A stretch of DNA of 17,155 nt from JBBQZO01 sp038207625 (GCA_038207625.1 JBBQZO010000059.1:1-17155); one strand, 5' to 3'; shown: positions 1 through 8,692, counted from the first letter of the stretch. Notes: generated by a model not told the origin, from the sequence alone. Translations and numbers: made by a program.

Positions 1-1262
1 CCGGCTCGGCCTCGGCATGGGTGTTGCGCGGTGAGGAAAACCTGTCCGGCCTCAAGCACCTCGATTACGCCAGCCTGATGTCCTACGACCTGCATGGCGC
101 ATGGAACCAGTATGTGGGTCCGAACGCGCCCCTGTTTGACGACGGCAACGACGGCGAACTGCGCGCCGGCAGCGCCTACCAGTACGCCAACATCGGTTAC
201 CTGAACGTCGATTGGGCCTATCACTACTACCGCGGCGCGCTGCAGGCCGGTCGCATCAACCTGGGCGTGCCGTTCTACACGCGCGGTTGGCGCGATGTCA
301 GCGGGGGCAGCAACGGTCTGTGGGGAACGTCGCCGTTGAACACGTCGACGGTCACCTGCGCCGGCGTGAAAAGCTGCGGCAGCGGCGCCGTCGGCATCGA
401 CAATTTGTGGTACGACGTGGGCTCGGATGGCAAGCCGGTGCCGGGCGGCGGCAACCCGCTGTGGCACGCGCTGAACCTGCAACTGGCGATCGTGCCGGAC
501 TACCTTGATGCTTACAAGGTCAGCGACAAGGCGATGGTGGGCAGCTACTTGCCGTTCTACAGCGCGACGATGGCCGCGCCGTGGTTGTGGAACGCGAGCA
601 AGAAGGTGTTCCTCTCGACGGAGACGCAGCAGTCGATCGACGCCAAGGCGCGCTACATCGTCAACAACCACATCGGCGGCATCATGATCTGGGAGTTGGC
701 CGGCGACTATGGCTGGGATGCGAGCAAGAATGCCGGCAAGGGCGAATATGTGATGGGTAGCACCCTGACCACCAGCATCTACAACAGCTTCGCGGCGGCC
801 GATACGTATGACAACCGGCGCAGCGCCGCCGCGCTGCCAGCCAGCAGCGCCAACATCAGCATCGCGCTGGGCGGCTGGAAGCTGGGCGACGCCAACTATC
901 CGATCAACCCGGTGATGACGCTGACCAATAACAGCGCCACGACGATACCGGGCGGCTCGCTGGTGGAGTTCGACTATCCGGTGGCGGCCCCGGCCGACAT
1001 GAGCGACCAGTCCGGCTTCGGTCTGACGGTGACGCGCGCGGGGTACAGCGGTCCGAACAATGTCGGCGGCTTCAAGGCAGACTTTAACCATGCACAGTTT
1101 GCCATTCCGTCCTGGCAAAGCGTCGCGCCAGGCGGTTCGGTGTCGCTGACGCTGAACTACCGCCTGCCGATCAGCGGGCCGTCCGCCTACGCGATCACGA
1201 TCGGCAAGGTGCGCTACGCCCTGACCGACGATTACCCTGAGCTGCCCGTCGGGCTCAAGTAA
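1..1262 (+). CDS. GH18 chitinase, C-terminal part with ChiC-like domain (5' truncated by window)
   Basis: This is the 3' part of a secreted glycoside hydrolase family 18 chitinase, which cleaves beta-1,4 GlcNAc links in chitin. The reading frame is open back to base 3, so the true start and the DxxDxDxE catalytic motif lie outside the window. The GTG at 21 is not the real start. Visible GH18 landmarks are the MSYDLHGAWNQYVG strand (about 78-119), NLGVPFYTRGW (about 260-292) and the terminal barrel strand GGIMIWELAGDYGW (about 674-715), which carries the conserved tryptophan. About 150 residues follow (roughly 850-1262). They start at ALGGWKLGDANYP and look like the ChiC domain found at the C-terminus of some bacterial GH18 enzymes. 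The stop is TAA at 1260-1262. A second chitinase of another family follows 94 bp downstream on the same strand, after a terminator-like hairpin. The GH18 call is strong; the ChiC call is good. Confidence 0.9.
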   Translation, partial: GSASAWVLRGEENLSGLKHLDYASLMSYDLHGAWNQYVGPNAPLFDDGNDGELRAGSAYQYANIGYLNVDWAYHYYRGALQAGRINLGVPFYTRGWRDVSGGSNGLWGTSPLNTSTVTCAGVKSCGSGAVGIDNLWYDVGSDGKPVPGGGNPLWHALNLQLAIVPDYLDAYKVSDKAMVGSYLPFYSATMAAPWLWNASKKVFLSTETQQSIDAKARYIVNNHIGGIMIWELAGDYGWDASKNAGKGEYVMGSTLTTSIYNSFAAADTYDNRRSAAALPASSANISIALGGWKLGDANYPINPVMTLTNNSATTIPGGSLVEFDYPVAAPADMSDQSGFGLTVTRAGYSGPNNVGGFKADFNHAQFAIPSWQSVAPGGSVSLTLNYRLPISGPSAYAITIGKVRYALTDDYPELPVGLK

Positions 1263-1268
1263 GCACGC

Positions 1269-1306
1269 CGCGCGACGCGCCGGGATTGGTACGTCGCGCG
1301 CTGTTT
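1269..1306 (+). terminator. Rho-independent terminator candidate after the GH18 chitinase
   Basis: A perfect 9-bp inverted repeat, CGCGCGACG (1269-1277) and CGTCGCGCG (1292-1300), encloses a 14-nt loop and is followed by CTGTTTT (1301-1306 and around). It begins 6 bp after the GH18 stop. The stem is strong, but the loop is long and the T tract is only four bases, so termination may be partial. If it works, the two chitinase genes are transcribed separately. Confidence 0.5.
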
Positions 1307-1356
1307 TCACTTTGCAAAGCCGGCCTGGACCGGCTCATCCTTCTCTGGAGAGCGCA

Positions 1357-2796
1357 ATGAAACCATACGATTTTTCGATGATGCTTGCGGCGCTGTGCGC
1401 CAGCGTGTTGTGCGCGTGCGGCGGCGCCGGTGACGGGCGCGACGCGACTGGCACGACGCGCGGGGCGCAGGTCCGCCAAGGCGCCACACCGGCGATCGCG
1501 GCCAGTGCCGCCGTGGCGTGCCCGGCATGGAGCACGGCCAAGATCTTCAACGGCGGCGAGTGCGCAATTTACCTGAATTTTCAATACACGGCCAAGTGGT
1601 GGACCCAGGGCAATGCCCCCAGTGCGACCGACCAGTACGGTCCCTGGTTGCTGGTCGGGCCGGCCGACACGCCGCCGCCCGTGCCCGGCCCCGTGCCGGG
1701 CGGCGTGCCGACCAAAGCCCAGGCCGAGGCGCGCGAAGCGCAACTGACGGACAATGATTTTTTCCGCACCATCAAGGCCTCAATCCGCACGCTCGACAAT
1801 GCCGGTGTTGAACAGGTAACGCCGGGACGCGCCGCCAACCCGCCCAACGTGCGCCGGGTCGAACGCCTGCTGCCGGCGTCCAAGTGGGAGTTTTACTTCG
1901 GTGTGCGCGAACCCAGTTACACCTATCAACGCTTCTTGCAGGCGGTGGCGAAGTTTCCTGCCGTGTGCGACAACTACAGCGACGGGCGCGACGCCGACGC
2001 CATCTGCCGCCATGCGTTGGCGACGATGTTCGCCCACTTTGCCCAGGAGACGGGCGAGCACAACGCCAGCCTGCCCATGCCACAGTGGCGCCAGGGTCTG
2101 AAGTATCTGCGCGAAATGGGCTGCGACGAGAGCGGCGCCAACTGCGGCTACAACACCGAATGCGCGGACCCGGTCTTTAATGCCGTGTGGACTTGCGGCA
2201 AAAACGCCGACGGCAGCTTCAAGAAATACTATGGGCGCGGCGCCAAGCAGCTGTCCTACAACTACAATTACGGGCCGTTTTCGCAGGCCATGTACGGGGG
2301 CGATCAGTCGGTGCTGCTGAAGGCGCCCGACCTGGTCGCATCGACGTGGTTGAACCTGGCGTCGGCGACGTTTTTCTTCGTCTATCCGCAACCGCCCAAG
2401 CCGTCGATGCTGCATGTGATCGATGGCACCTGGGTGCCCAACCAGGCTGACCGCAGCGCCGGCGCCGGCAACAACTTCGCCACCACGATCATGATCATCA
2501 ATGCCGAATGCGGGCAGGGCACGGAGAAAGCGGCGGCGCAAAACCGCATCGACTACTACAAGCAGTTCAGCACCGACCTGGGCTGGGATTTCCGCGCCGA
2601 GCAACTGTCCTGCGCGACCATGGCCCGCTTCGGTCCGAGCAGTTCGGCGGCCTACAACATCTACTGGGAAAAGAACTGGAGCAACGGCGGCGAGAACCAG
2701 TGCCAGTTGGTGGGCTACCAGACGCCATATAGTGCGCTCATGCCAGGCAACTACGTCGCCTGCGTGCAGGCCAATTGGGGCATCGTGCTGAAGTAG
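1357..2796 (+). CDS. GH19 chitinase, probable lipoprotein with chitin-binding module
   Basis: An endochitinase of glycoside hydrolase family 19 (inverting, lysozyme-like fold), 479 aa. I chose the ATG at 1357 because TGGAGAG precedes it at SD distance and it opens directly into a signal peptide; an in-frame upstream start at 1312 has no such support. Residues 1-21 are hydrophobic and end in VLCAC, so a lipoprotein signal with Cys21 as the lipidated residue is likely, though the Cys at -2 is unusual. Residues 55-101 (CPAW...AKWWTQG...GPWLLVG) look like a CBM5/12 chitin-binding module. A proline-rich linker (about 102-118) leads to the catalytic domain (about 125-430). FAQETGEH gives the likely acid Glu231, and YYGRGAKQLSYNYNYG (291-306) is the GH19 signature. 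Several cysteine pairs suggest disulfides and a location outside the cytoplasm. It probably works with the upstream GH18 enzyme. Confidence 0.9.
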   Translation: MKPYDFSMMLAALCASVLCACGGAGDGRDATGTTRGAQVRQGATPAIAASAAVACPAWSTAKIFNGGECAIYLNFQYTAKWWTQGNAPSATDQYGPWLLVGPADTPPPVPGPVPGGVPTKAQAEAREAQLTDNDFFRTIKASIRTLDNAGVEQVTPGRAANPPNVRRVERLLPASKWEFYFGVREPSYTYQRFLQAVAKFPAVCDNYSDGRDADAICRHALATMFAHFAQETGEHNASLPMPQWRQGLKYLREMGCDESGANCGYNTECADPVFNAVWTCGKNADGSFKKYYGRGAKQLSYNYNYGPFSQAMYGGDQSVLLKAPDLVASTWLNLASATFFFVYPQPPKPSMLHVIDGTWVPNQADRSAGAGNNFATTIMIINAECGQGTEKAAAQNRIDYYKQFSTDLGWDFRAEQLSCATMARFGPSSSAAYNIYWEKNWSNGGENQCQLVGYQTPYSALMPGNYVACVQANWGIVLK

Positions 2797-2979
2797 CGCT
2801 AGCGGCCAGCTGTGCGGCGCGCCACTGCGGCCGAATCGCCCAGCCCAGCGGGCCGGGCGGGGCGTCTGAGCGCGCCGTCGGTCGGGATGCGCAGCGCGCG
2901 CTGCGATCTGCTGATTGGCCGGCGCAGCGACGATAGATGGTCGGGCTTGTGGCCAACGGCTGCGCGCATCAAGGCTAGG

Positions 2980-5001
2980 TCAGCGGCGCGCGCGCAGATT
3001 GTCCACCGCGCCTTGTATCCACTTCTTGGCGTTGCCCAGCGTCTGGTTTTGTTCCAGCAGGGCGTGCAGGGCGCTCAGCTGGCGCTCGAACAGGCCCGGT
3101 TCACGCAGATCGGCCGGTGTCTCATCGGCGCCAAGGGGAAGGATGTTTTCGAGATAGGTTCCGCCCAGCAGACGTCGCAGGATGCCTTCGCCAATAAACG
3201 CCTCGTCATTGTTCAGCGTGCGCGTTGCCCGCAGCAGGCGGCGAATATCGTACTGGCCCGGGTAAATGTCGGGCACCTGCTTCTTGATGCCCAGCAGGCT
3301 GTAGACGCCGATGCGGGCCGTGCGGACCGAGCTTTCCAGCGTGAAGACGACGTCGTTATGGGTTTCCACAAACTGGCCGAGGCAGGCCAGATTGGTGCAA
3401 CCGTGTGGCACCACCCAGGGACGGTCGCCCTTGGCGCGCGGCATGAATTGCGCGGTGATATACGGCATCAGCGCGGTGCGCACGATGGTGTTGGCGATCA
3501 CCGCGTCGACCTGGTCGATCAGGCCAAGGTGATAGCACATCTCGGTGAGAATTTCATTGCCGGTGCATTCCTGCATCGGCTTTTTGACGTAGTCGCCGGG
3601 CTTGTCCATCAACAGGCCAAATACCCACGGCACCAGCACATCGGCCGGTTGGTCCGGGAAATGTGGCTGGCGGTTCAGCGTAAAGCTCATCAACCAGGCC
3701 GAGTCGGTGAAGGTGACGATGCCGCCGGTGGCGGTCATGCCGGAATAGGGATCGTTGACCGACAGGGCGACAAGCTTTTCCGTCAGCGGTGACGGTTTGC
3801 ACGTCAGCGTTGCCGACTCCCATGTCGCGGCGGGCACGTTGGCGCAGAATTTCTCGGGGCGTCCGAAGGCCGGCGACTTTTCAGCGAGGTTCTTCCACAA
3901 CTGCCAGCTTGAGCCCACCTGGGGCAAGGCTTCGTTGACGCGCAATTGGGGCACCGTGTGGTTGTCGCCGTAGGCAGTGTCCTCGACGATCGAGCCGATG
4001 GTGACGAACACCAGATCGCGCGCCTGGATGGCAATGCGCGTGTCGCCATTGCTGGTGTGGCACTGGATGGCCGTGGTGGTCTTGGTTTCGCCACCGATGT
4101 CGATCTCCAGACTGGAGACGATGGTGTCGTACTGGATATCGACACCCTGGTCCTTCAGCCAGGTCATCAACGGCAGAACGAAACTGTCGTACTGGTTGTA
4201 CTTGGGGAAGACCAGTGCCGTCATGTCGTTCAGCCCGTCCATCAGGTGCAGAAACCGGTGCATATACAGCTTCATTTCCAGCACGGAGTGCCAGTTCTGG
4301 AAGGCAAACATGGTGCGCCAGAACGTGTAGAAATTGCTCTTCAAAAAGCCTTCGCTGAACCACTGTTCGACCGTCACGTCATCCAGATCCTCCTTGCGCG
4401 CCAGAAACAGTCGCATCAGCTCCACTTGCTGCGGCTTGCTCAGCCCCATGGTCGAGGAATCCTTGATCTGGCCCTGTTTTTCGAGCAGGCGCGCTTTTGA
4501 CCAGTTCTTGTCCGCGTCGTTGACGATGCGAAACTCATCGAGCACGGTGAACGGCGCGGGCAGTTCCAGCGCAGGGATTTCCGAGAACACATCCCAGAAG
4601 TTTTGATACGTCATTTCCATCTCGCGGCCACCGCGTACCAGATAGCCTTGCTCGGCATCGCCGGCCCCGTCGAGCGCGCCGCCCTCGATCTTCTGGGATT
4701 CCAGTATCGTGATGTTGGCGGGCGGCATATGCGCGTCGCGGATCAGAAAGAAGGCCGCGCACAGGCCGCCGATGCCGCTGCCGACGATATACGCATGGCG
4801 TTCGGCGATGCCGTCGGTGGGCAGTGGACGGTGATTGGTATAGCTGCCGTGCAGGTCGGCGGGCGGCAGTGTCGTGTCGCGGCCATTGTGCAAATGGCGG
4901 CTTGACGCGTCAGGGCTGACATCGACTGTTTGTTCTGTCATGGCGTCGATGTGGGTTTTCAGTCGCGAGCTGTCTTTGCTGGGGGGAGTGCGGTTGATCA
5001 T
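2980..5001 (-). CDS. ohyA: Oleate hydratase (FAD-dependent fatty acid hydratase)
   Basis: Adds water to the cis-9 double bond of oleic and related free fatty acids to give 10-hydroxy fatty acids; FAD is needed structurally. It belongs to the family once called myosin-cross-reactive antigen. From the ATG at 5001 it is 673 aa. Landmarks are the FAD-binding HAYIVGSGIGGLCAAFF (about 69-85), the acidic residue of ILES (about 101), RGGREMEMTYQNFWD (about 123-137, with the family's key glutamate), and NFYTFWRTMFAFQNWHS, the region that carries the catalytic tyrosine in characterised members. The start is uncertain. A GTG at 5097 would add 32 residues and has CAGG upstream; the ATG at 4941 would remove 20 and has no SD. 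About 70 residues before the FAD motif are low in recognisable features. The gene converges on the GH19 chitinase with a 183-bp gap and stands alone. Likely roles, by inference, are detoxifying host or environmental unsaturated fatty acids or changing lipids. Confidence 0.93.
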   Translation of the reverse strand: MINRTPPSKDSSRLKTHIDAMTEQTVDVSPDASSRHLHNGRDTTLPPADLHGSYTNHRPLPTDGIAERHAYIVGSGIGGLCAAFFLIRDAHMPPANITILESQKIEGGALDGAGDAEQGYLVRGGREMEMTYQNFWDVFSEIPALELPAPFTVLDEFRIVNDADKNWSKARLLEKQGQIKDSSTMGLSKPQQVELMRLFLARKEDLDDVTVEQWFSEGFLKSNFYTFWRTMFAFQNWHSVLEMKLYMHRFLHLMDGLNDMTALVFPKYNQYDSFVLPLMTWLKDQGVDIQYDTIVSSLEIDIGGETKTTTAIQCHTSNGDTRIAIQARDLVFVTIGSIVEDTAYGDNHTVPQLRVNEALPQVGSSWQLWKNLAEKSPAFGRPEKFCANVPAATWESATLTCKPSPLTEKLVALSVNDPYSGMTATGGIVTFTDSAWLMSFTLNRQPHFPDQPADVLVPWVFGLLMDKPGDYVKKPMQECTGNEILTEMCYHLGLIDQVDAVIANTIVRTALMPYITAQFMPRAKGDRPWVVPHGCTNLACLGQFVETHNDVVFTLESSVRTARIGVYSLLGIKKQVPDIYPGQYDIRRLLRATRTLNNDEAFIGEGILRRLLGGTYLENILPLGADETPADLREPGLFERQLSALHALLEQNQTLGNAKKWIQGAVDNLRARR

Positions 5002-5544
5002 GGTGGCGTCTTTCGTGGGCGTGCGTTGTGAGGCCAAAGCCTGGAATGGGAAATCTGTGTAGGGGGAAGCGGACTGATCGGAAGTGCAACTGGCCACAAT
5101 GAAGACCTGAGGGGCGTCAATGACGCACTCGCACCTGTCGTGATGCCAGGCAATCGCATTGCTCGATGCAGACGTCCCGATCGACGTGCTCCTATTCCAA
5201 GTTTACCAAACGGAAACAATGGGTCTGTTCGTTGACGCGCATAGAGCACATTGTTGACGTTGCTGCGGCGTTGCCGATGCCAGGTCAATTGCGCAAACCG
5301 TATCTCCCGAATCGGGCCGGCGCACGGCGTACGTGCTGGCTACGCCCGGGTGGCGGCGCTGCGCGCAATGCGCCGCTGCTGGGATTCTATCGTCTGCCGG
5401 GTGCGCCCGCTGGGTCGGCCGAGGGGAGGCATGGCGTGCTGTGATATGTAAAACCACTCACAGCGACCGGAATGATATATTTGACAGCCGCTGATGGACA
5501 AGGCACTCTGACGTTATCCCTCGTCTTCAATTTGAAAGCACGCT
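5002..5544. other. Divergent intergenic region between ohyA and ilvD
   Basis: About 540 bases (450 if ohyA starts at 5097) with no convincing gene; the short open frames here have no recognisable product and no SD. It should hold the promoters of both flanking genes. A TTGACA hexamer lies at 5481-5486, 59 bp before ilvD, but the hexamer 17 bp downstream (CACTCT) is a poor -10, so the ilvD promoter is only tentative. Near 5200-5212 there is a small dyad, GTTT-ACC-AAAC, which could be part of an ohyA promoter or operator. No leader-peptide attenuator is evident ahead of ilvD. Confidence 0.5.
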
Positions 5545-7410
5545 ATGCCAGAATATCGCTCACGCACCACCACGCACGGTCGCAACATGGCCGGCGCCCG
5601 CGCCTTGTGGCGCGCGACCGGCATGAAGGACGGCGACTTCGACAAACCGATCATCGCCGTCGTCAATTCCTTCACCCCGTTCGGGCCCGGCCATGTGCAT
5701 TGGAAGGACCTGGGCCAGCTGGTGGCGCGCGAGATCGAAGCGCACGGCGGCGTGGCCAAGGAATTCAATACCATCGCCGTCGATGATGGCATCGCCATGG
5801 GGCACGGCGGCATGCTGTATTCGCTGCCTTCGCGCGACCTGATCGCCGACTCGGTCGAGTACATGGTCAACGCCCACTGCGCCGACGCGATGGTGTGCAT
5901 CTCCAACTGCGACAAGATCACGCCGGGCATGCTGATGGCAGCCATGCGCATCAACATTCCCGTGGTGTTCATTTCGGGCGGGCCGATGGAGGCGGGTAAG
6001 GTGATCAAGGTCGTCAACGGCGCCCAGAAGATCATCAAGCTTGATCTGATCGACGCGATGATCAAGGCTGGCGACAGCAGCGTCAGCGACGCCGACGTGG
6101 CCGAGATCGAACGCTCGGCCTGCCCGACCTGCGGTTCCTGCTCGGGCATGTTTACCGCCAACTCGATGAACTGCCTGACCGAAGCGCTGGGCCTGGCGCT
6201 GCCGGGCAACGGCACCATCGTCGCCACCCATTCGGACCGCAAGGGCCTGTTCCTGCGCGCCGGTCGCCTGATCGTCGAACTGGCCAAACGCTACTACGAG
6301 CAGGACGACGCATCGGTGCTGCCGCGCAGTATCGCCAGCAAAGCCGCGTTCGAAAACGCGATGGTGCTCGACGTGTCGATGGGCGGCTCGACCAACACCG
6401 TGCTGCATCTCTTGGCCGCCGCGCACGAGGCCGAAGTCGACTTCACGATGGCCGACATCGACCGCATCTCGCGCAAAGTGCCTTGCCTGTGCAAGGTCGC
6501 GCCGATGACCGACAAATACCATATCGAAGACGTGCACCGGGCCGGCGGCATCGTCGGCATCCTGGGCGAATTGGCGCGCGCCGGCCTGCTCGACACCACG
6601 CTGCCGACCATCCACAGCAAGAGCATGGCTGAATCGATCGCCGTCAACGACATCATGTGCAGCACCGATGCGGCCACCGAGCAGCTGTTCATGGCGGCGC
6701 CGGGCGGCGTGCCGACCCAGACCGCGTTTTCGCAAAGCGAACGCTTCGGCGCGCTGGACCGCGACCGCGCCGCCGGCTGCATCCGCGACCGCGCGCACGC
6801 GTATTCGCAGGACGGCGGCCTGGCCGTCCTGTCGGGCAACCTGGCCGAGAACGGCTGCATCGTCAAGACCGCCGGCGTGGACGAGAGCATTCTCACCTTC
6901 AGCGGCCGGGCGCGCGTGTTCGAGAGCCAGGATGCGGCCGTGGCCGCAATTCTGGACGATCAGGTGGTGGCTGGCGACGTCGTCGTGATTCGCTACGAAG
7001 GCCCGAAAGGCGGGCCCGGCATGCAGGAGATGCTATACCCGACGTCGTATATCAAATCGAAGGGCCTGGGCAAGGTATGCGCCTTGCTGACCGACGGACG
7101 CTTCTCGGGTGGCTCGTCGGGCCTGGTGATCGGACACGCGTCGCCGGAAGCTGCCGAAGGCGGCGCGATCGGGCTGGTCGAGGAGGGCGACATGATCGAT
7201 ATCGACATTCCGGGCCGGCGCATCAATGTGCGTATCGACGCGGCCGAACTGGCGGCGCGCCGCGTCGCGATGGATGCGCGTGGCGTTGACGCGTGGATGC
7301 CGGTCGGACGCGAGCGTGTCGTCTCGCAAGCGCTGCAAGCGTACGCCGCCTTGACCACCTCGGCCGACCGCGGCGCCGTGCGCGACCTGTCGCAGCTCAA
7401 GCGCCGCTAG
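5545..7410 (+). CDS. ilvD: Dihydroxy-acid dehydratase (branched-chain amino acid synthesis)
   Basis: Dehydrates 2,3-dihydroxy-isovalerate and 2,3-dihydroxy-3-methylvalerate to the 2-keto acids, the third common step of valine and isoleucine synthesis (cytoplasmic). It is 621 aa, close to the 616 of E. coli IlvD, and matches the family end to end. Cluster ligands are visible: Cys122 in ISNCDKITPG and the ACPTCGSCSGMF segment (192-203). The first cysteine is Cys112 and there is none near residue 49, so by family knowledge this should be the E. coli-type, oxygen-sensitive [4Fe-4S] enzyme rather than the [2Fe-2S] type. IAVDDGIAMGHGGMLYSLPSR (about 77-97) is also diagnostic. The ATG follows a weak GAAAG SD. 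The gene is alone, with no other ilv genes nearby, and a strong hairpin lies just after its TAG. The Edd branch of the same superfamily is ruled out by the close fit to IlvD. Confidence 0.97.
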   Translation: MPEYRSRTTTHGRNMAGARALWRATGMKDGDFDKPIIAVVNSFTPFGPGHVHWKDLGQLVAREIEAHGGVAKEFNTIAVDDGIAMGHGGMLYSLPSRDLIADSVEYMVNAHCADAMVCISNCDKITPGMLMAAMRINIPVVFISGGPMEAGKVIKVVNGAQKIIKLDLIDAMIKAGDSSVSDADVAEIERSACPTCGSCSGMFTANSMNCLTEALGLALPGNGTIVATHSDRKGLFLRAGRLIVELAKRYYEQDDASVLPRSIASKAAFENAMVLDVSMGGSTNTVLHLLAAAHEAEVDFTMADIDRISRKVPCLCKVAPMTDKYHIEDVHRAGGIVGILGELARAGLLDTTLPTIHSKSMAESIAVNDIMCSTDAATEQLFMAAPGGVPTQTAFSQSERFGALDRDRAAGCIRDRAHAYSQDGGLAVLSGNLAENGCIVKTAGVDESILTFSGRARVFESQDAAVAAILDDQVVAGDVVVIRYEGPKGGPGMQEMLYPTSYIKSKGLGKVCALLTDGRFSGGSSGLVIGHASPEAAEGGAIGLVEEGDMIDIDIPGRRINVRIDAAELAARRVAMDARGVDAWMPVGRERVVSQALQAYAALTTSADRGAVRDLSQLKRR

Positions 7411-7415
7411 CGCGC

Positions 7416-7441
7416 CAGTCTGGCCCGCACGGGCCAGACTG
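7416..7441. terminator. Bidirectional hairpin between ilvD and the converging aldolase-like gene
   Basis: A perfect 11-bp stem, C+AGTCTGGCCC (7416-7426) and GGGCCAGACT+G (7431-7441), closes a GCAC tetraloop. It starts 5 bp after the ilvD stop and sits in a 112-bp convergent gap. No T tract follows on either strand, so it is not a textbook intrinsic terminator. It may still stop or pause transcription in both directions, or protect the 3' end of the ilvD mRNA. Confidence 0.55.
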
Positions 7442-7522
7442 CGCCGCCACGGGCGTTACCATTGCCGCGCGCCGTGCAGCTTGCCCGCTTGTGCGCCGAC
7501 CCGGTCATTGCCCGTCATCGGA

Positions 7523-8692
7523 TCAACTGCTAGTGCCACCAAACGCGGCGACCAGATAGTCGGTGTCGCGGCGCAGCAAGGACTCGTTGAAATTGAGCTC
7601 GATGCGGCCATCGACGGGCGTTCGCGTGCTCACTTGCGCCGCTTTCAGCCGCTCGGTCAGACCGATCTGGCGCTGCGCCGACACCTGCAGGAAGGCGATA
7701 TTGCTGCCGTGCTCGACGCGCTGCACCTTGAAGCCCGAAAGCTGCTCTAGTCGGTGTAATAATTGTTCGCCGGCCCGGTGCACCGCCGCATAGCGCTCCT
7801 CGATTCCATCGAGCGCAGCCAGCGCCGGCAGCGCCGCCTGCCACGCGTGATACAGCGTGCCGCCAAACAGGTGGCGCAGTTCGCGCGCGCTGTGCATCAT
7901 CGGCTTCGTGCCGGAAAGGATCGCACCAAACGGCGCACCAAGGTATTTGTAGAGCGACACATACACGGTATCGAACGATGCGCAGTAGCGCTTCATGTCA
8001 AACCCGTCGGTGCCGCACATGAACAGCAGCCGCGCGCCATCGAGGTGCAGGGCAATGTGCTTGTCGCGCGCCAGCTTGAGCACATCCGCCATCAAGGCCG
8101 GGTGGACGGTCTCGCCCTGCGCGCGGCGCACCGGAGATTCGATCGAGATGGCGCCCACCTTGAGCGGATACGGACCGATTTCGGCGCGCTTGACCGCTTC
8201 CTCGATCTCGGCGAGCGTCGGCGCGCCCTTGCCGGGGGCCAGCGGCACCAGGTTGATGCCGCTCAGCGTGCTGACGGCGTTCGATTCGTCGCGATATACA
8301 TGGCTTTCCTGCTGCACCAGCGCGTGCTTGGCCTCGCCGCACAACAGGCGGATCGCGATGTGATTTGCCATCGTCCCGGTGGGCATGAACACGGCGTCTT
8401 CCTTGCCCAGCAAGCTGCAAAATTTCGCTTCGAGTGCGGCAACGGCGCCGCCGTTCAAATAGCCATCAGCCGGCTTCGGGTGGGCTTCGAGCAGGCGTGC
8501 GATGGCCTGCGCCTGTTCTGCGGGCGTACTCGGCACGCTGTCGCCGGCGAGGAACACGCGCAGATCGCCAGCGACCACCGGCGCGCTGGCCGCAGGCGCG
8601 AGCGCGCCGTTGTCGGCCGTGGCGCCGGCGCTGGCACCGAGGGCCACCAGAGGCAGGGCGGAGCCGAGGAATTGGCGGCGGTTAAGTGTCAT
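7523..8692 (-). CDS. PLP-dependent threonine aldolase/beta-eliminating lyase-like enzyme with Tat signal
   Basis: A fold-type I PLP enzyme of the threonine aldolase/beta-eliminating lyase family (PF01212 type), 389 aa. The ATG at 8692 is firm: AAGGAT lies 5-10 bases upstream, whereas an open frame reaching 9031 has no support. Residues 4-25 (NRRQFLG, then a hydrophobic stretch, then ATA) form a twin-arginine signal, implying folded, cofactor-loaded export to the periplasm. In the catalytic domain, GTMANH (106-111) should bind the phosphate, His131 (ESHVY) should stack on the PLP ring, HLDGAR has Asp218 for the pyridine nitrogen, and Lys249 in SLYKYLGAPFGA should form the Schiff base. Classical threonine aldolases have SKGLGAPVG here, so the SLYKYLG variant marks a distinct subgroup and the substrate may not be threonine. 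It converges on ilvD across the 7416-7441 hairpin. Family is certain; substrate unknown. Confidence 0.88.
   Translation of the reverse strand: MTLNRRQFLGSALPLVALGASAGATADNGALAPAASAPVVAGDLRVFLAGDSVPSTPAEQAQAIARLLEAHPKPADGYLNGGAVAALEAKFCSLLGKEDAVFMPTGTMANHIAIRLLCGEAKHALVQQESHVYRDESNAVSTLSGINLVPLAPGKGAPTLAEIEEAVKRAEIGPYPLKVGAISIESPVRRAQGETVHPALMADVLKLARDKHIALHLDGARLLFMCGTDGFDMKRYCASFDTVYVSLYKYLGAPFGAILSGTKPMMHSARELRHLFGGTLYHAWQAALPALAALDGIEERYAAVHRAGEQLLHRLEQLSGFKVQRVEHGSNIAFLQVSAQRQIGLTERLKAAQVSTRTPVDGRIELNFNESLLRRDTDYLVAAFGGTSS

Noticed and set aside
2890..2905. 16-bp perfect palindrome CGCAGCGC/GCGCTGCG between the GH19 and ohyA genes
   Set aside because: No loop and no T tract, and alternating GC palindromes are frequent in this composition; not enough to call a terminator or a site.
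5196..5216. FadR- or PsrA-like operator near the ohyA start
   Set aside because: Only a short GTTT-ACC-AAAC dyad is present; it matches neither known motif in orientation or length.
5166..5444. Possible small gene of 92 codons between ohyA and ilvD
   Set aside because: No SD, no recognisable product, overlapping open frames in other phases, and basic low-complexity composition.
5560..6798. Minus-strand open frame of 412 codons inside ilvD
   Set aside because: ilvD is unmistakable on the plus strand; the antisense product is rich in His, Arg and Ala with no known domain.
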